Part shown: positions 8,557 to 16,563 of the stretch, piece after piece | Numbering within the stretch: position 1 is the first letter of the stretch | How the letters are laid out: each line of letters opens with the position of its first letter | Assembly: GCA_038046265.1 (NCBI GenBank) | Contig: JBBSWN010000025.1 | Location: 1 to 34,453 of the forward strand | Length of the DNA stretch: 34,453 nucleotides | Direction: 5' to 3' | Origin: JAGWAC01 sp038046265 | GTDB lineage: Archaea; Nanobdellota; Nanobdellia; SCGC-AAA011-G17; JACPIM01 | The notes under the pieces: model-generated | The model's input: the letters and a program-made list of their open reading frames with translations, nothing else | Database searches by the model: none | What the model was told of the DNA's origin: nothing | Made by a program: the position numbers and the translations under genes

Positions 8557-9264
8557 TCACCTGTTAAATATCTTTTGTTTTAAAGAACTTGTTGTAAAAA
8601 ACATAATGATATTTTTTACTTCTGTAACATCCCTTGGCCTTGAATAAATAGCTACTTTTTTATTTTTTATAGTCCTTAAAATGGAGTTGACATTTTTCTC
8701 GCAGTCTAAAAAAGAAAAATTGCTTCCCATATGCTTTAAATTATGCATGTCAGACCCAGCAACTAAAGGCAAGTTGTATTTTTTAGCAATTAATTCAGCT
8801 TTTTTATTGGACTTATTCACTCTTTTTGTATACAAATGGCAGAACTCTATCCCATCAAACAAATCAATGTTTTTTTCTAGTTTTGATAATAATGATATTT
8901 GTCTTGGGTTTAAAGGATTTAAGTAAATGTAAAAAGGATGTGGTGCAATAACTAAATGATGTTCTTGTTTTATTCTTCTTAAATCATCAAAGTCATTTAT
9001 TTCATCAATCTCTTCTTGTGTAAAATTATACAGTAAAACATGCCTTCCTTCAACATCTTTCTCAACCCCAGGAACTAATAAAATCCCCTTTTCATTAGCA
9101 TATTCCTGCAGACTTTCAGAATAAACTATTTTATTATGGCATGTAATAGAAATAACATCAAACCCTAAATCAGCTGAATGATCTATTAATTCCTTAGGAG
9201 AATGTTTAATCCAAGTATCAACAGGATCTTCATTGCAATGCGTATGTAGATCTATTTTAAGCAT
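8557..9264 (-). CDS. PHP-domain metal-dependent phosphoesterase
   Basis: A 235-residue protein with clear PHP motifs: MLKIDLHTHCNED at the N-terminus, SITCHNK, VPGVEKDVEGRH, VIAPHPF, DGIEFCH and PLVAGSDMHNL. This is closer to the canonical family (YciV/TrpH-like and archaeal PHP proteins) than the other PHP gene in the window. It is expected to be a cytosolic metal-dependent phosphoesterase; the substrate is undefined. The minus-strand TATA box GGTTATATATTTAT (about 9285-9298) is about 25 nt from the ATG, so the message is probably leaderless. It may be co-transcribed with the M50 gene, which starts 16 bp downstream of its stop. Confidence 0.88.
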   Translation of the reverse strand: MLKIDLHTHCNEDPVDTWIKHSPKELIDHSADLGFDVISITCHNKIVYSESLQEYANEKGILLVPGVEKDVEGRHVLLYNFTQEEIDEINDFDDLRRIKQEHHLVIAPHPFYIYLNPLNPRQISLLSKLEKNIDLFDGIEFCHLYTKRVNKSNKKAELIAKKYNLPLVAGSDMHNLKHMGSNFSFLDCEKNVNSILRTIKNKKVAIYSRPRDVTEVKNIIMFFTTSSLKQKIFNR

Positions 9265-9390
9265 AAATAAGCCCTAAAACAAATAAATATATAACCTTTC
9301 CCAAAGCTACCTATAACCACTATTAAATGATAACAAATAGAAAGGTTTAAAAATAGCAAATTCTCAAAAATACATAGGATATACATAAAA

Positions 9391-9534
9391 ATGAATAAAC
9401 AATTCACAATAACAAAGAAAATAGCCAAACACGGAAAACAGTCTATTATAGTTATTCCTAAAATTCTAGAACAAGACCTTAAACCAAAAACAATAGTAAA
9501 ATTAACAATTGATATTCTAAAGGAGTCACAATGA
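9391..9534 (+). CDS. AbrB/SpoVT-like mini DNA-binding protein
   Basis: A 47-residue ORF (MNKQFTITKKIAKHGKQSII, then VIPKILEQDLKPKTIVKLTI) with the layout of an archaeal AbrB/MazE swapped-hairpin domain: ITKKIAKHGKQ, IVIPK, then LKPKTIVKLTID. Such proteins dimerise and bind DNA, usually as antitoxins or autoregulators. Its stop overlaps the next ATG (CAATGA), so the two are coupled. A ribosome-binding site for the second gene (AGGAG, 9521-9525) sits inside its 3' end. TATA-like GGTTTAAAAATAGC lies about 40 nt upstream. It is complete at this length for a minimal AbrB domain. Confidence 0.78.
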   Translation: MNKQFTITKKIAKHGKQSIIVIPKILEQDLKPKTIVKLTIDILKESQ

Positions 9535-9663
9535 GGCGTTACAGAGATTTAAGTTTAGAAAAAGCAGCTAAAAGAGATTTCAATGAATTGTCAAAAGAAG
9601 ATTTAAAAAAATAAAAAGAATTTTCCGTAAGCATTTAGAAGCTATTATAACAGCAGAAAAATA
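9531..9663 (+). pseudogene. Frameshifted partner of the AbrB-like gene, running into the gap
   Basis: The ATG at 9531 opens a 27-codon frame (MRRYRDLSLEKAAKRDFNEL, then SKEDLKK) that stops at 9612-9614 inside an A-rich run. One extra A in the run at 9605-9611 would extend it through KIKRIFRKHLEAIITAEK up to the N gap at 9664. The extension is strongly helical and charged, like the first part, so the stop is probably a homopolymer error or a recent mutation. No family was recognised. Pairing with AbrB suggests a toxin-antitoxin or regulator-effector unit, but the catalytic part, if any, is hidden in the gap. Confidence 0.5.
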
Positions 9664-9763
9664 NNNNNNNNNNNNNNNNNNNNNNNNNNNNNNNNNNNNN
9701 NNNNNNNNNNNNNNNNNNNNNNNNNNNNNNNNNNNNNNNNNNNNNNNNNNNNNNNNNNNNNNN
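9664..9763. other. Assembly gap of 100 N
   Basis: Exactly 100 undetermined bases, which is a conventional filler length, so the true distance is unknown. It truncates the AbrB partner on the left and the C-terminus of a membrane protein on the right. The two flanks should not be read as one gene. Confidence 0.99.
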
Positions 9764-9979
9764 ATTTAAAGTTGCCAGTCCAATAGCTATTTCCTTTATG
9801 CTGTCTAATATATTTTTGTAAAAAGCTAAAGTTGTAAAAAGCAACCCATAGATTGGAATTCCGAATTCTAGCCATAGCGGAGTTTGAATAATTCCTAAGA
9901 TTTTAAGAGTTACCCATATGAAAATCACTAGTAAGGAAATGTAAAATACATAATCCCAAAAATTTAATTCTCGTTTCAT
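9764..9979 (-). CDS. Small two-helix membrane protein (C-terminus in gap)
   Basis: The visible 72 residues begin MKRELNFWDYVFYISLLVIF and hold two hydrophobic segments (about 10-30 and 38-55), followed by an amphipathic start (FYKNILDSIKEIAIGLATLN) that enters the gap. The layout of two helices followed by a possible coiled-coil tail is common in small archaeal membrane proteins of unknown role. TATA-like GAATATAAAGG lies about 25-35 nt upstream on the minus strand. The stop is not visible, so length and function are open. Confidence 0.65.
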
Positions 9980-10092
9980 AAAACCATAGAAAGCACACTC
10001 CTTTATATTCTTTTTGTAAAGATTTACAGAAAATCCGTAAGAATTCCGATTATGTCAAAAATTTTCCAGATTAGTTGTTGTTCTAGTAATAG

Positions 10093-10719
10093 TTAGCTAA
10101 AAACAATTCTCGCATCAACTATTTTTGCATTTCTTTCATTTACAATTAAAGGATTAATATCAAGTTCTTCTATATTATCATATTTCTTAGATAATTCAGA
10201 AAGAGCTAACAACACACGTAACAAAGAATAAAAATTTATTTTCTTCTCTCCCCTTGCTCCTTCTAAAATTTTGTAAGCCTTTATTTCTTTAATCATTTCA
10301 ATAGCATCTTTTTTTGTTATAGGACAAACTCTAAAAGAAACATCCTTAATTATTTCAGTAAAAATTCCTCCCAAACCAAAAGCAATTACATGTCCGAAAG
10401 TAGGATCTTTTTTCAATCCAGTTATAATAAACTTCCCGTCTAAATATTCCTGCACTAAAACACCTTCAAAGTTTTTTATTTTCTTTAGTTCATTAAAACC
10501 ATTCTTCAATTCTTCCTTATTTTTAATATCTAGTTTAACTCCATGAACATCAGACTTATGTAAAATCTTTTTAGAAACTATCTTTAAAGCAACAGGAAAC
10601 CCTATTTTTCTAGCGGCATTTAAACATTCCTCATAATTAGAAACAAAAATTCGTTTAGCAACAGGAAACCCTTTTTTTTCAAGAAATTCCTCAGCTTCTT
10701 TTTCAGCTAAAACTTCCAT
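10093..10719 (-). CDS. acdB: ADP-forming acetyl-CoA synthetase beta subunit (ATP-grasp)
   Basis: A 208-residue ATP-grasp protein matching the beta subunit of archaeal ADP-forming acyl-CoA synthetase, which turns acyl-CoA, ADP and Pi into acid, CoA and ATP. Recognisable segments are GFPVALKIVSKKILHKSDVHGV (two adjacent motifs, about 40-61), VLVQEYLDGKFIITGLKKDP, GHVIAFGLGGIFTEIIKDVS and the terminal LDINPLIV motif. Length is right for a stand-alone beta subunit. The CoA-binding alpha subunit is not adjacent and would have to be elsewhere. It fits a fermentative, energy-limited archaeon (inference). Minus-strand TATA-like GGTTTTTATAATT lies about 25 nt upstream. Confidence 0.88.
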   Translation of the reverse strand: MEVLAEKEAEEFLEKKGFPVAKRIFVSNYEECLNAARKIGFPVALKIVSKKILHKSDVHGVKLDIKNKEELKNGFNELKKIKNFEGVLVQEYLDGKFIITGLKKDPTFGHVIAFGLGGIFTEIIKDVSFRVCPITKKDAIEMIKEIKAYKILEGARGEKKINFYSLLRVLLALSELSKKYDNIEELDINPLIVNERNAKIVDARIVFS

Positions 10720-10837
10720 TTTAAATAAAAGTTATTTCCTAATTATAAAAACCTATTTAATACAAATATACCACTCTAAAATAATAAGAAAGTATTAATA
10801 AACAAAAGAAATTTTCTTATTTAGGGGTGAATATTTA

Positions 10838-11329
10838 ATGGGTTTATTTAGCAGAAAGAAAAAAGAGGATAATAAATTTCTACCATTGCCGGAATTTCCA
10901 AGATTGCCTGGCGAAAACATGCCTTTTTATGATGAGCAGTTGCATGAAAATAAAGATTTACCACCTTTGCCTCCAGCAAAGGCAGATTTTTCAAAATCTT
11001 CTGCAACACCTGATTTTTTTGAAAAAAAAGTAATTACTCCTAAATTTAAAGATGATCTAGGTTTTGATAGTGAAATTCCTCAGAGAAGATCTCCATTAAC
11101 ATTGGAAAAAAGAGATGACAAGCCAGTTTTTGTAAAAATTGACAGATACAGGGAATCAATGAAAACCTTGGAAACTATAAAATCAAAAATAGAGGAAGCA
11201 GACGAATTATTGAAAAACCTTGCAAAATTAAGGCAGGATGAAGAGCGTGAATTAGAAGACTGGCAAAATTCCTTGAATGAAATAAGACAAAAACTTCTGA
11301 AAATAGACAAAGACTTGTTTGAAGCTTAA
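10838..11329 (+). CDS. Pro-rich/coiled-coil protein, first of a pair
   Basis: A 163-residue soluble protein in two parts. Residues 1-95 are low in structure and proline-rich (PLPEFPRLPGENMP, LPPLPPAK). Residues 96-163 form a predicted coiled coil starting at KPVFVKIDRYRESMKTLETI and rich in heptad-like Leu and Glu. The FVKIDRYRESM block looks like a conserved anchor and recalls parts of archaeal coiled-coil assembly proteins, but I cannot name the family. A strong GGGGTGA ribosome site (about 10824-10830) precedes the ATG. The next gene starts one base after its stop, so they are likely partners. Confidence 0.7.
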   Translation: MGLFSRKKKEDNKFLPLPEFPRLPGENMPFYDEQLHENKDLPPLPPAKADFSKSSATPDFFEKKVITPKFKDDLGFDSEIPQRRSPLTLEKRDDKPVFVKIDRYRESMKTLETIKSKIEEADELLKNLAKLRQDEERELEDWQNSLNEIRQKLLKIDKDLFEA

Positions 11330-11330
11330 A

Positions 11331-11705
11331 ATGCCTAAAGAAAAAAATAATGAAGGAGAAGTGTTTGTAAGGCTTCCAAATGAAGCAGACTTAAGAACAG
11401 ACATGCTAGAAGCTGCAAGAACCTCTACCCAAGTATTAAAAGACTTTGATAAAGTAAGTTTTGTTCTAAAACAAAAGAAAAAAGAAAGCTTCAAATTAAA
11501 ATTATTGTTGTCAGAAATAAAATCATTGTCAGATTCTCTGCAGTTTTCCAGCATAGACTGGTTTGACAAGAAGCCGGAATCAGAAGAGCAGAAACTAAAC
11601 TTAAGCAAAAAGCAGAAAGAAGAAAACATGTCAAAAGAAAAGAAAGACCAGTTAACTATGGACTTGGAAGAAATTGAAAAAAAATTAAATTCTTTAAAAT
11701 TCTAA
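11331..11705 (+). CDS. Coiled-coil protein, second of the pair
   Basis: A 124-residue charged helical protein beginning MPKEKNNEGEVFVRLPNEAD. I chose the ATG at 11331 (one base after the upstream stop) over an in-frame TTG at 11319 that overlaps the previous gene. VFVRLPNEADLRTDMLEAAR parallels the FVKIDRYRESM block of its neighbour, and both then run into a long helix (TQVLKDFDKVSFVLKQ). The two may be distant paralogues or heteromeric partners. No enzyme motif, signal or membrane segment is seen. The C-terminus is a Lys/Glu-rich helix. It converges with 4 bp overlap on the next minus-strand gene. Confidence 0.68.
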   Translation: MPKEKNNEGEVFVRLPNEADLRTDMLEAARTSTQVLKDFDKVSFVLKQKKKESFKLKLLLSEIKSLSDSLQFSSIDWFDKKPESEEQKLNLSKKQKEENMSKEKKDQLTMDLEEIEKKLNSLKF

Positions 11706-12133
11706 TTCCTTCTTTTATTTATTTCTGCAAGAATCTTTGTTAAATCGACGGGTTTAGTTTTTATCTTTTTCTTCCCATCAAATGAATTTCTGCAAACGTA
11801 AATTTTTCCATTTCTCTCAACTTGATAAGTAAAGAAAACATCATCATCTCCCGAATGTCTTACTTTTTCTTTTCCAAGACCTATTCTTGAAGCCCAATCA
11901 GCAAATTTTTCACCAATAAATTCTATTTCAAATGACTGGGCAGCATCTATTACTGCACCAAACTGATTGTTTCCCCTTGTAGTTTCATATAGTGCCTTTC
12001 CTAATTCAGCTTCAACTCCATGTCTGCTAACAATCAAAGCAAAATTTCCATCATAATTTATTTGGGCTGGAATATAAGGAGTTCTGTCTACCCATTCTCC
12101 CTTGTGATCTTTTACTATGCCTTTATTTACCAT
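11702..12133 (-). CDS. Hypothetical soluble protein
   Basis: A 143-residue protein of unknown family (MVNKGIVKDHKGEWVDRTPY). The frame stays open to an ATG at 12181. I chose the ATG at 12131-12133 because GGAGG lies about 10 nt upstream of it and a TATA-like TTTATATAAATAC sits inside the longer reading. Middle segments (NFALIVSRHGVEAELGKALY, QFGAVIDAAQSFEIEFIGEK) suggest an alpha/beta fold. The end is basic (KKKIKTKPVDLTKILAEINK). There is no signal peptide. No function can be stated. Confidence 0.6.
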   Translation of the reverse strand: MVNKGIVKDHKGEWVDRTPYIPAQINYDGNFALIVSRHGVEAELGKALYETTRGNNQFGAVIDAAQSFEIEFIGEKFADWASRIGLGKEKVRHSGDDDVFFTYQVERNGKIYVCRNSFDGKKKIKTKPVDLTKILAEINKRRN

Positions 12134-12205
12134 TTCTTTATTTCCTCCACTGTATTTATATAAAATTCGCAAAAAACTCAATATATAAAGATTACTAATA
12201 GTAAT

Positions 12206-12676
12206 TTAATGGCAGACTTTAATTCCTCTCTTAAACAAATACTGCTGGTGATATTCTTCTGCTTTATAAAATTCCTTGAAAGGCAAAATCTTTGTTGCAA
12301 TAATAAGCCCTTTTCTTTCTAAATCTTGTTTTGAATTTTCAGCAGTTATTCTTTGTTTATCATCAATATAAAAAATTACGCTTCTGTACTGCTCCCCAAT
12401 ATCTGGCCCTTGCCTGTCAATGCTTGTCGGATCATGAGCTTTCCAAAAAACATTTAGTAAATCATCATAAGAAATAACTGAAGGATCAAAATTTACTTTA
12501 ACTACTTCTACATGTTCAGTATCACCAGAACAAACATTTTCATAGCTGGGATTTTTTACTTTTCCTCCAGAATATCCTACTTCAGTTTTAACTACCCCTT
12601 TAATAGTCCTAAAACTTTCCTCCACACCCCAAAAACATCCCCCGCCAAAAACAGCTATTTCTAATTTCTTTGCCAT
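12206..12676 (-). CDS. msrA: Peptide methionine sulfoxide reductase A
   Basis: A 156-residue MsrA, which reduces the S form of methionine sulfoxide in proteins. FGGGCFWGVEESFR holds the catalytic Cys14. Other family hallmarks are VGYSGG, GDTEHVEVVKVNFDP, FWKAHDPTSIDRQGPDIGEQ and YRSVIF. Cys155 in the terminal KVCH may be the resolving cysteine, regenerated by thioredoxin; a thioredoxin reductase gene lies at 28.9 kb. Length is normal. There is no signal peptide, so it acts in the cytosol. Confidence 0.96.
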   Translation of the reverse strand: MAKKLEIAVFGGGCFWGVEESFRTIKGVVKTEVGYSGGKVKNPSYENVCSGDTEHVEVVKVNFDPSVISYDDLLNVFWKAHDPTSIDRQGPDIGEQYRSVIFYIDDKQRITAENSKQDLERKGLIIATKILPFKEFYKAEEYHQQYLFKRGIKVCH

Positions 12677-12727
12677 CCGTTTATAAAAAACGATACCTAT
12701 TTAATATCTTTTCTTTTTATTTTGAAT

Positions 12728-15244
12728 ATGTTAACTGACAAGGAAATAAAGCAGAATTTCAAGAAAAAAATATCAAAAGATCCTGAAAAATACTTTCCAG
12801 TAAAAACATTAAAGTCTTTAAATTTTCAAAGATATCAATGTCAAAAATGTCAAAACTTCTTCTGGTCTCTGGAAAACCAGGAAGTTTGTGATGATCCTTC
12901 ATGCTCAGGAGGATTTAGATTCATAGGAAATTCTCCTGCAAAAAACAAGCTAGATTATATTGAGGTATGGAAAAAATTCTCAAAAATCCATAAAGACTTG
13001 GGTTATACACCAATAAAAAGATATCCTGTAGTAGCAAGATGGAATCCAACAACAGAATTCACAATAGCATCAATAGCTGCTTTCCAGCCTTTTGTAGTTT
13101 CAGGTGAAGTTGAACCTCCAGCAAATCCTTTAGTTATCCCACAACTATGTTTAAGATTTAATGATATTGACAATGTCGGCTTAACAGGAGCTCACTTCTC
13201 AAATTTTTCTATGCTCGGACAGCACGCATTCGTAAAGCCAAAAGACTACAACACAAATAAATATTTGCAAGATCATTTAACATGGCTAAACAAGGGAATG
13301 GGAATTTCAAATAAGGATTTAACAATACATGAAGATGCCTGGATTGGCGGCGGAAACTTGGGAAATTCCTTGGAATTTTTCTCAAGAGGTCTGGAAATAA
13401 GCAACCAAGTTTACATGCAGTACTCAGTGGAAAATGAAAAAATAAATGAATTAAAAATAAAAGTTCTTGACATGGGACAGGGCCAGGAAAGAGCAGCTTG
13501 GTTTACAAATGGCTCCTCAACAGCTTATGATGTAACTTTCCCAACTGTAATAGATTATTTAAAAGAGCAAACAAATTTAAAAACAAATTCAAAATTAATA
13601 AAAGATTTCCTTCCTTATTCTTCATACTTAAATGCAGATGAAGTTGGAAGCATAGAAAATTCTTGGAAATTTATAGCTAAAAAATTAAATTTAAATTCAG
13701 AAAACTTAAAACAAGAAATAGTCCCAATGTCAGCTCTTTATTCTATAGCGGAGCATCTAAGGGCTTTGTTGGTTGCTATCTCAGACTCTGCTCTTCCTTC
13801 AAATGTTGGCGGTGGCTATAACTTAAGAATTTTGGCAAGAAGATGTTTTGGTTTTATTGACAAATATAATTGGAATATTGACATTAAAAAAATCCTTGAG
13901 CTTCATGCTCTCTACTTAAAACCTTTATATCCTGAATTGTCAGAAGGCCTAGACCAAGTTGAAAAAATATTGAAAGTGGAAAAAAACAAGTATGAAGCAA
14001 CAAAGCAAAAATCAAGGCAAATAGTCTCAAAATTAATAACAAAAGACATAACTGAAGCAGATTTATTAAAATTATATGACTCTGACGGCATCCCACCAGA
14101 AATAATAAAAGAAGAATTCCTGAACATAGGAAAGCAGATTAAAGTTCCAGACAACTTCTATGCAAAAATATCAGAGTTGCATGAAAAAAAAGAGCAGTTA
14201 CACCAGACAAAAAAGGAAGAAAAACTCAATTTAGATGGAATTCCAGACACAGAATTATTGTTTTATAAAAATGAAAAACAAACTGATTTTGAAGCTAAAG
14301 TTCTTAAAATAATTGACAACTATGTAATCTTGGACAAAACTTGTTTTTACGGCACTTCAGGAGGCCAGCTTCATGACATTGGTCTAATAGATGACCAGGA
14401 AGTCATTGACGTTTTCAAGCAGAACAACATTATTGTCCATAAATTAAAAGAAAGGCCTTTTTTCAAGACTAATTCAATTGTAAAAGGAAAAATAAACTTT
14501 GAAAGAAGATATCAGTTAATGCAGCACCACACCACTACCCATATAATAAATGCAGCTGCTCGTTTTGTTCTAGGTAGTCACATAAACCAGGCAGGAGCAT
14601 TTAAAGATGTTGACAAGGCTAGAATCGACATTACTCATTATGAATCATTGTCACAAGAAGAGATAAAGAAAATAGAGGAAAAAGCAAATGAAATAGTTAA
14701 TAATAAANNNNNNNNNNATAAATCTTTTATTTCAAGAACAGAAGCTGAAAAAAAATATGGAATGTTGATTTATCAGGGCGGTGTCCCAATTGGAAAAAAT
14801 TTAAGGATAGTAAACATAGAAGGAATTGACGTTGAAGCTTGTGGCGGTACTCACTTGGATAACACAGAAGAAGCAGGAAAAATAAAAATCCTTAAGTCTA
14901 ATAAAATATCTGACAGCATTGTAAGGCTTGAATTCAATTCGGGCAAAGCAGCCTTGTCTGAATTAAACAAAGAAGCTTCCTTGCTCGAAGAAACTTCTTT
15001 GATATTAAATTGTTCAAAAGAAGAAGTTCCAGGAAGATCAGAAGAATTATTTGAAAAATGGAAAAACGTTGTTAAAAAAGGAAAATTCACAATAGAAGAC
15101 TTTGCTTTAACATCAACTAAAAAAGACTCTGGCACTGACAATGAATTATTGAAAAAAGCAGCCTTAATTTTTAAAACTCAGCCGGAATTTGTACCAAAAA
15201 CAGCAAAAAGATTTTTGGAAGAAATTAAATATAAGAAAATCTAA
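12728..15244 (+). CDS. alaS: Alanyl-tRNA synthetase (archaeal type, short C-terminus)
   Basis: A class II synthetase that charges and proofreads tRNA-Ala. I use the ATG at 12728 (838 codons) over a TTG two codons upstream. The N-terminus has the archaeal zinc motif (Cys38, Cys41, Cys54, Cys59). Catalytic-core segments include RYPVVARWNPTTEFTIASIA and LRFNDIDNVG. The editing site is HTTTH (His601, His605) with CGGTH (Cys705, His709). Ten N at 14708-14717 hide about three residues; the frame is preserved. After the editing domain only about 100 residues remain, ending KRFLEEIKYKKI, so the C-Ala dimerisation/tRNA-binding domain seems missing or much reduced. The full-length archaeal enzyme is about 900 residues. 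Confidence 0.95.
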   Translation: MLTDKEIKQNFKKKISKDPEKYFPVKTLKSLNFQRYQCQKCQNFFWSLENQEVCDDPSCSGGFRFIGNSPAKNKLDYIEVWKKFSKIHKDLGYTPIKRYPVVARWNPTTEFTIASIAAFQPFVVSGEVEPPANPLVIPQLCLRFNDIDNVGLTGAHFSNFSMLGQHAFVKPKDYNTNKYLQDHLTWLNKGMGISNKDLTIHEDAWIGGGNLGNSLEFFSRGLEISNQVYMQYSVENEKINELKIKVLDMGQGQERAAWFTNGSSTAYDVTFPTVIDYLKEQTNLKTNSKLIKDFLPYSSYLNADEVGSIENSWKFIAKKLNLNSENLKQEIVPMSALYSIAEHLRALLVAISDSALPSNVGGGYNLRILARRCFGFIDKYNWNIDIKKILELHALYLKPLYPELSEGLDQVEKILKVEKNKYEATKQKSRQIVSKLITKDITEADLLKLYDSDGIPPEIIKEEFLNIGKQIKVPDNFYAKISELHEKKEQLHQTKKEEKLNLDGIPDTELLFYKNEKQTDFEAKVLKIIDNYVILDKTCFYGTSGGQLHDIGLIDDQEVIDVFKQNNIIVHKLKERPFFKTNSIVKGKINFERRYQLMQHHTTTHIINAAARFVLGSHINQAGAFKDVDKARIDITHYESLSQEEIKKIEEKANEIVNNKXXXXKSFISRTEAEKKYGMLIYQGGVPIGKNLRIVNIEGIDVEACGGTHLDNTEEAGKIKILKSNKISDSIVRLEFNSGKAALSELNKEASLLEETSLILNCSKEEVPGRSEELFEKWKNVVKKGKFTIEDFALTSTKKDSGTDNELLKKAALIFKTQPEFVPKTAKRFLEEIKYKKI
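14708..14717. other. Short assembly gap (10 N) inside alaS
   Basis: Ten undetermined bases between NEIVNN and SFISRTEAEKKYG. Both sides are in the same frame and the spacing agrees with ordinary AlaRS, so the true gap is probably about this size. It does not mark a broken gene. Confidence 0.97.
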
Positions 15245-16137
15245 TTAGGCATGTTCCTAAAAATAGCAGGATGCTGCATTGTAAAAAGAGAACTCTGTTC
15301 TTTTTTAGCTTCCTGACTTTCTTTCTCTTTTAGTTTTTTAGCCTTCTTTAAGTTTTCTTTTTCTTCTTTGAAACAAGTCACTACTCTAACTCCGAAGTTG
15401 TCAAGTATAACTTCAGAAATATCTGCTACTTCATCCAAATGCATCTGCTCGCTTATAGCATCAGCAACAGTTTCATAAATTTGTAATCCCCTGCTTGGAA
15501 TTTCGCCATAAGCAACTTCCATAGTTCTCGAACTTGTAACTTCATGTGCTATTAATTTTTTGATTTCTTTTCTTGATGGCAGTACTCCTTCATACAAGCT
15601 TTGGTCTAGACTTAAGTCATTCACCCTAAAATGAACACTCCAGTATGCTCCTAATTTTACGCCGTCTGAAAAATGTCTTCCAAAAATTTCGTTAAATCTC
15701 TCAAGAGAGTTTTCAACATTATCTATAACTCTTTCTAAAAAACCTTCCCTGCTGTGTCCTACTGTTAAAACCAAGAATTCATGTGGTAATTCCCCCTCTG
15801 CTCTTTTAGCTCTGACTGTATTTCTTCTTAAAAATTCTTCTGTTTCACTTCCCTCAAAAAGTTCATCAACTACATTATCATCTAAAGTATTTAACAAACC
15901 AATTAAACCACTAGAGTTTCCTTCATATTTTTCAGGATTATTGCAGTAATCATCAATAGTTGCCCTAACATAAGCAACAACTTCATCTTCATCAGGTGCT
16001 CTAAATTTTTGAAGCCCAATTATCTCTCTTATTGCTATAACCCTGTTATGATCTTCCCTGCTCCTAAGTTTGAAAGGTCTTGCTCCCTTAAATACTCCTT
16101 CAGATACAGGTTCATATCCAACTAATTCTAGTAGCAT
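15241..16137 (-). CDS. Hypothetical protein with charged C-terminal helix
   Basis: A 298-residue soluble protein of no recognised family. The N-terminal two thirds look alpha/beta with many acidic residues. Distinct segments are ELPHEFLVLTVGHSREGFLE, KLGAYWSVHFRVNDL and KKLIAHEVTSSRTMEVAYGE. The HEVTS segment is not a full HExxH metalloprotease motif. About 255-285 is a Lys/Glu-rich helix (EKENLKKAKKLKEKESQEAK). There is no signal peptide. It converges on alaS with a 4-bp overlap of stops. Function is unknown. Confidence 0.62.
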   Translation of the reverse strand: MLLELVGYEPVSEGVFKGARPFKLRSREDHNRVIAIREIIGLQKFRAPDEDEVVAYVRATIDDYCNNPEKYEGNSSGLIGLLNTLDDNVVDELFEGSETEEFLRRNTVRAKRAEGELPHEFLVLTVGHSREGFLERVIDNVENSLERFNEIFGRHFSDGVKLGAYWSVHFRVNDLSLDQSLYEGVLPSRKEIKKLIAHEVTSSRTMEVAYGEIPSRGLQIYETVADAISEQMHLDEVADISEVILDNFGVRVVTCFKEEKENLKKAKKLKEKESQEAKKEQSSLFTMQHPAIFRNMPN

Positions 16138-16230
16138 GATAAAAAAGAACAGTTAACTATTTATAACTATTTCTCACTAAATATGTCAAAAAAGCATGAA
16201 ATAAAACATTTAAAGAAATCTTGGTTTAAA

Positions 16231-16560
16231 TTAAGCATAAACTTTCTCTTTCTCAGTATATTCATCTAAAATTTTCTTTAATACCAGGCTGAATGCTTTC
16301 AATAAAATCTTCACTTCATATTTCTCTTTGTTTAATTTATATAATTGGATTCCAGAAAGTTTTCTAGTTGGAATTATAAATTTGTCTTTAACTAACTCTT
16401 CCATAACATTATAAGTAGTAGCTCTGTTTAATTCTGTTTCTTCTGCAACATCCCCTATACTAAATTCTAATACCCTACACGTTAGAAAATGTTCTAAAAT
16501 TCTATTTCTTGGATTTACTCCGAAAATCTCACAAAAATCTCCCCATGGTTTTTCTTCCAT
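16231..16560 (-). CDS. Winged-helix transcriptional regulator
   Basis: A 109-residue protein with an N-terminal winged helix: RNRILEHFLTCRVLEFSIGD, then VAEETELNRATTYNVMEELV as the helix-turn-helix and the wing in IPTRKLSGIQLYKLN. A C-terminal helix (KILLKAFSLVLKKILDEYTE) probably dimerises. It resembles small archaeal ArsR/MarR-like DNA-binding proteins; the ligand is unknown. It starts three bases after the stop of the frameshifted mini-gene upstream, so the two form an operon. Confidence 0.78.
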   Translation of the reverse strand: MEEKPWGDFCEIFGVNPRNRILEHFLTCRVLEFSIGDVAEETELNRATTYNVMEELVKDKFIIPTRKLSGIQLYKLNKEKYEVKILLKAFSLVLKKILDEYTEKEKVYA

Positions 16561-16563
16561 TTT

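Noticed and set aside
9635..9979. A single ORF running through the 100-N gap
   Set aside because: The frame across N is artificial; the residues left of the gap (FFCCYNSF) do not continue the membrane protein and overlap the AbrB partner.
15241..16137. Metalloprotease call for the 298-residue protein
   Set aside because: AHEVTS looks like half of an HExxH motif, but the second His and a third ligand pattern are missing.
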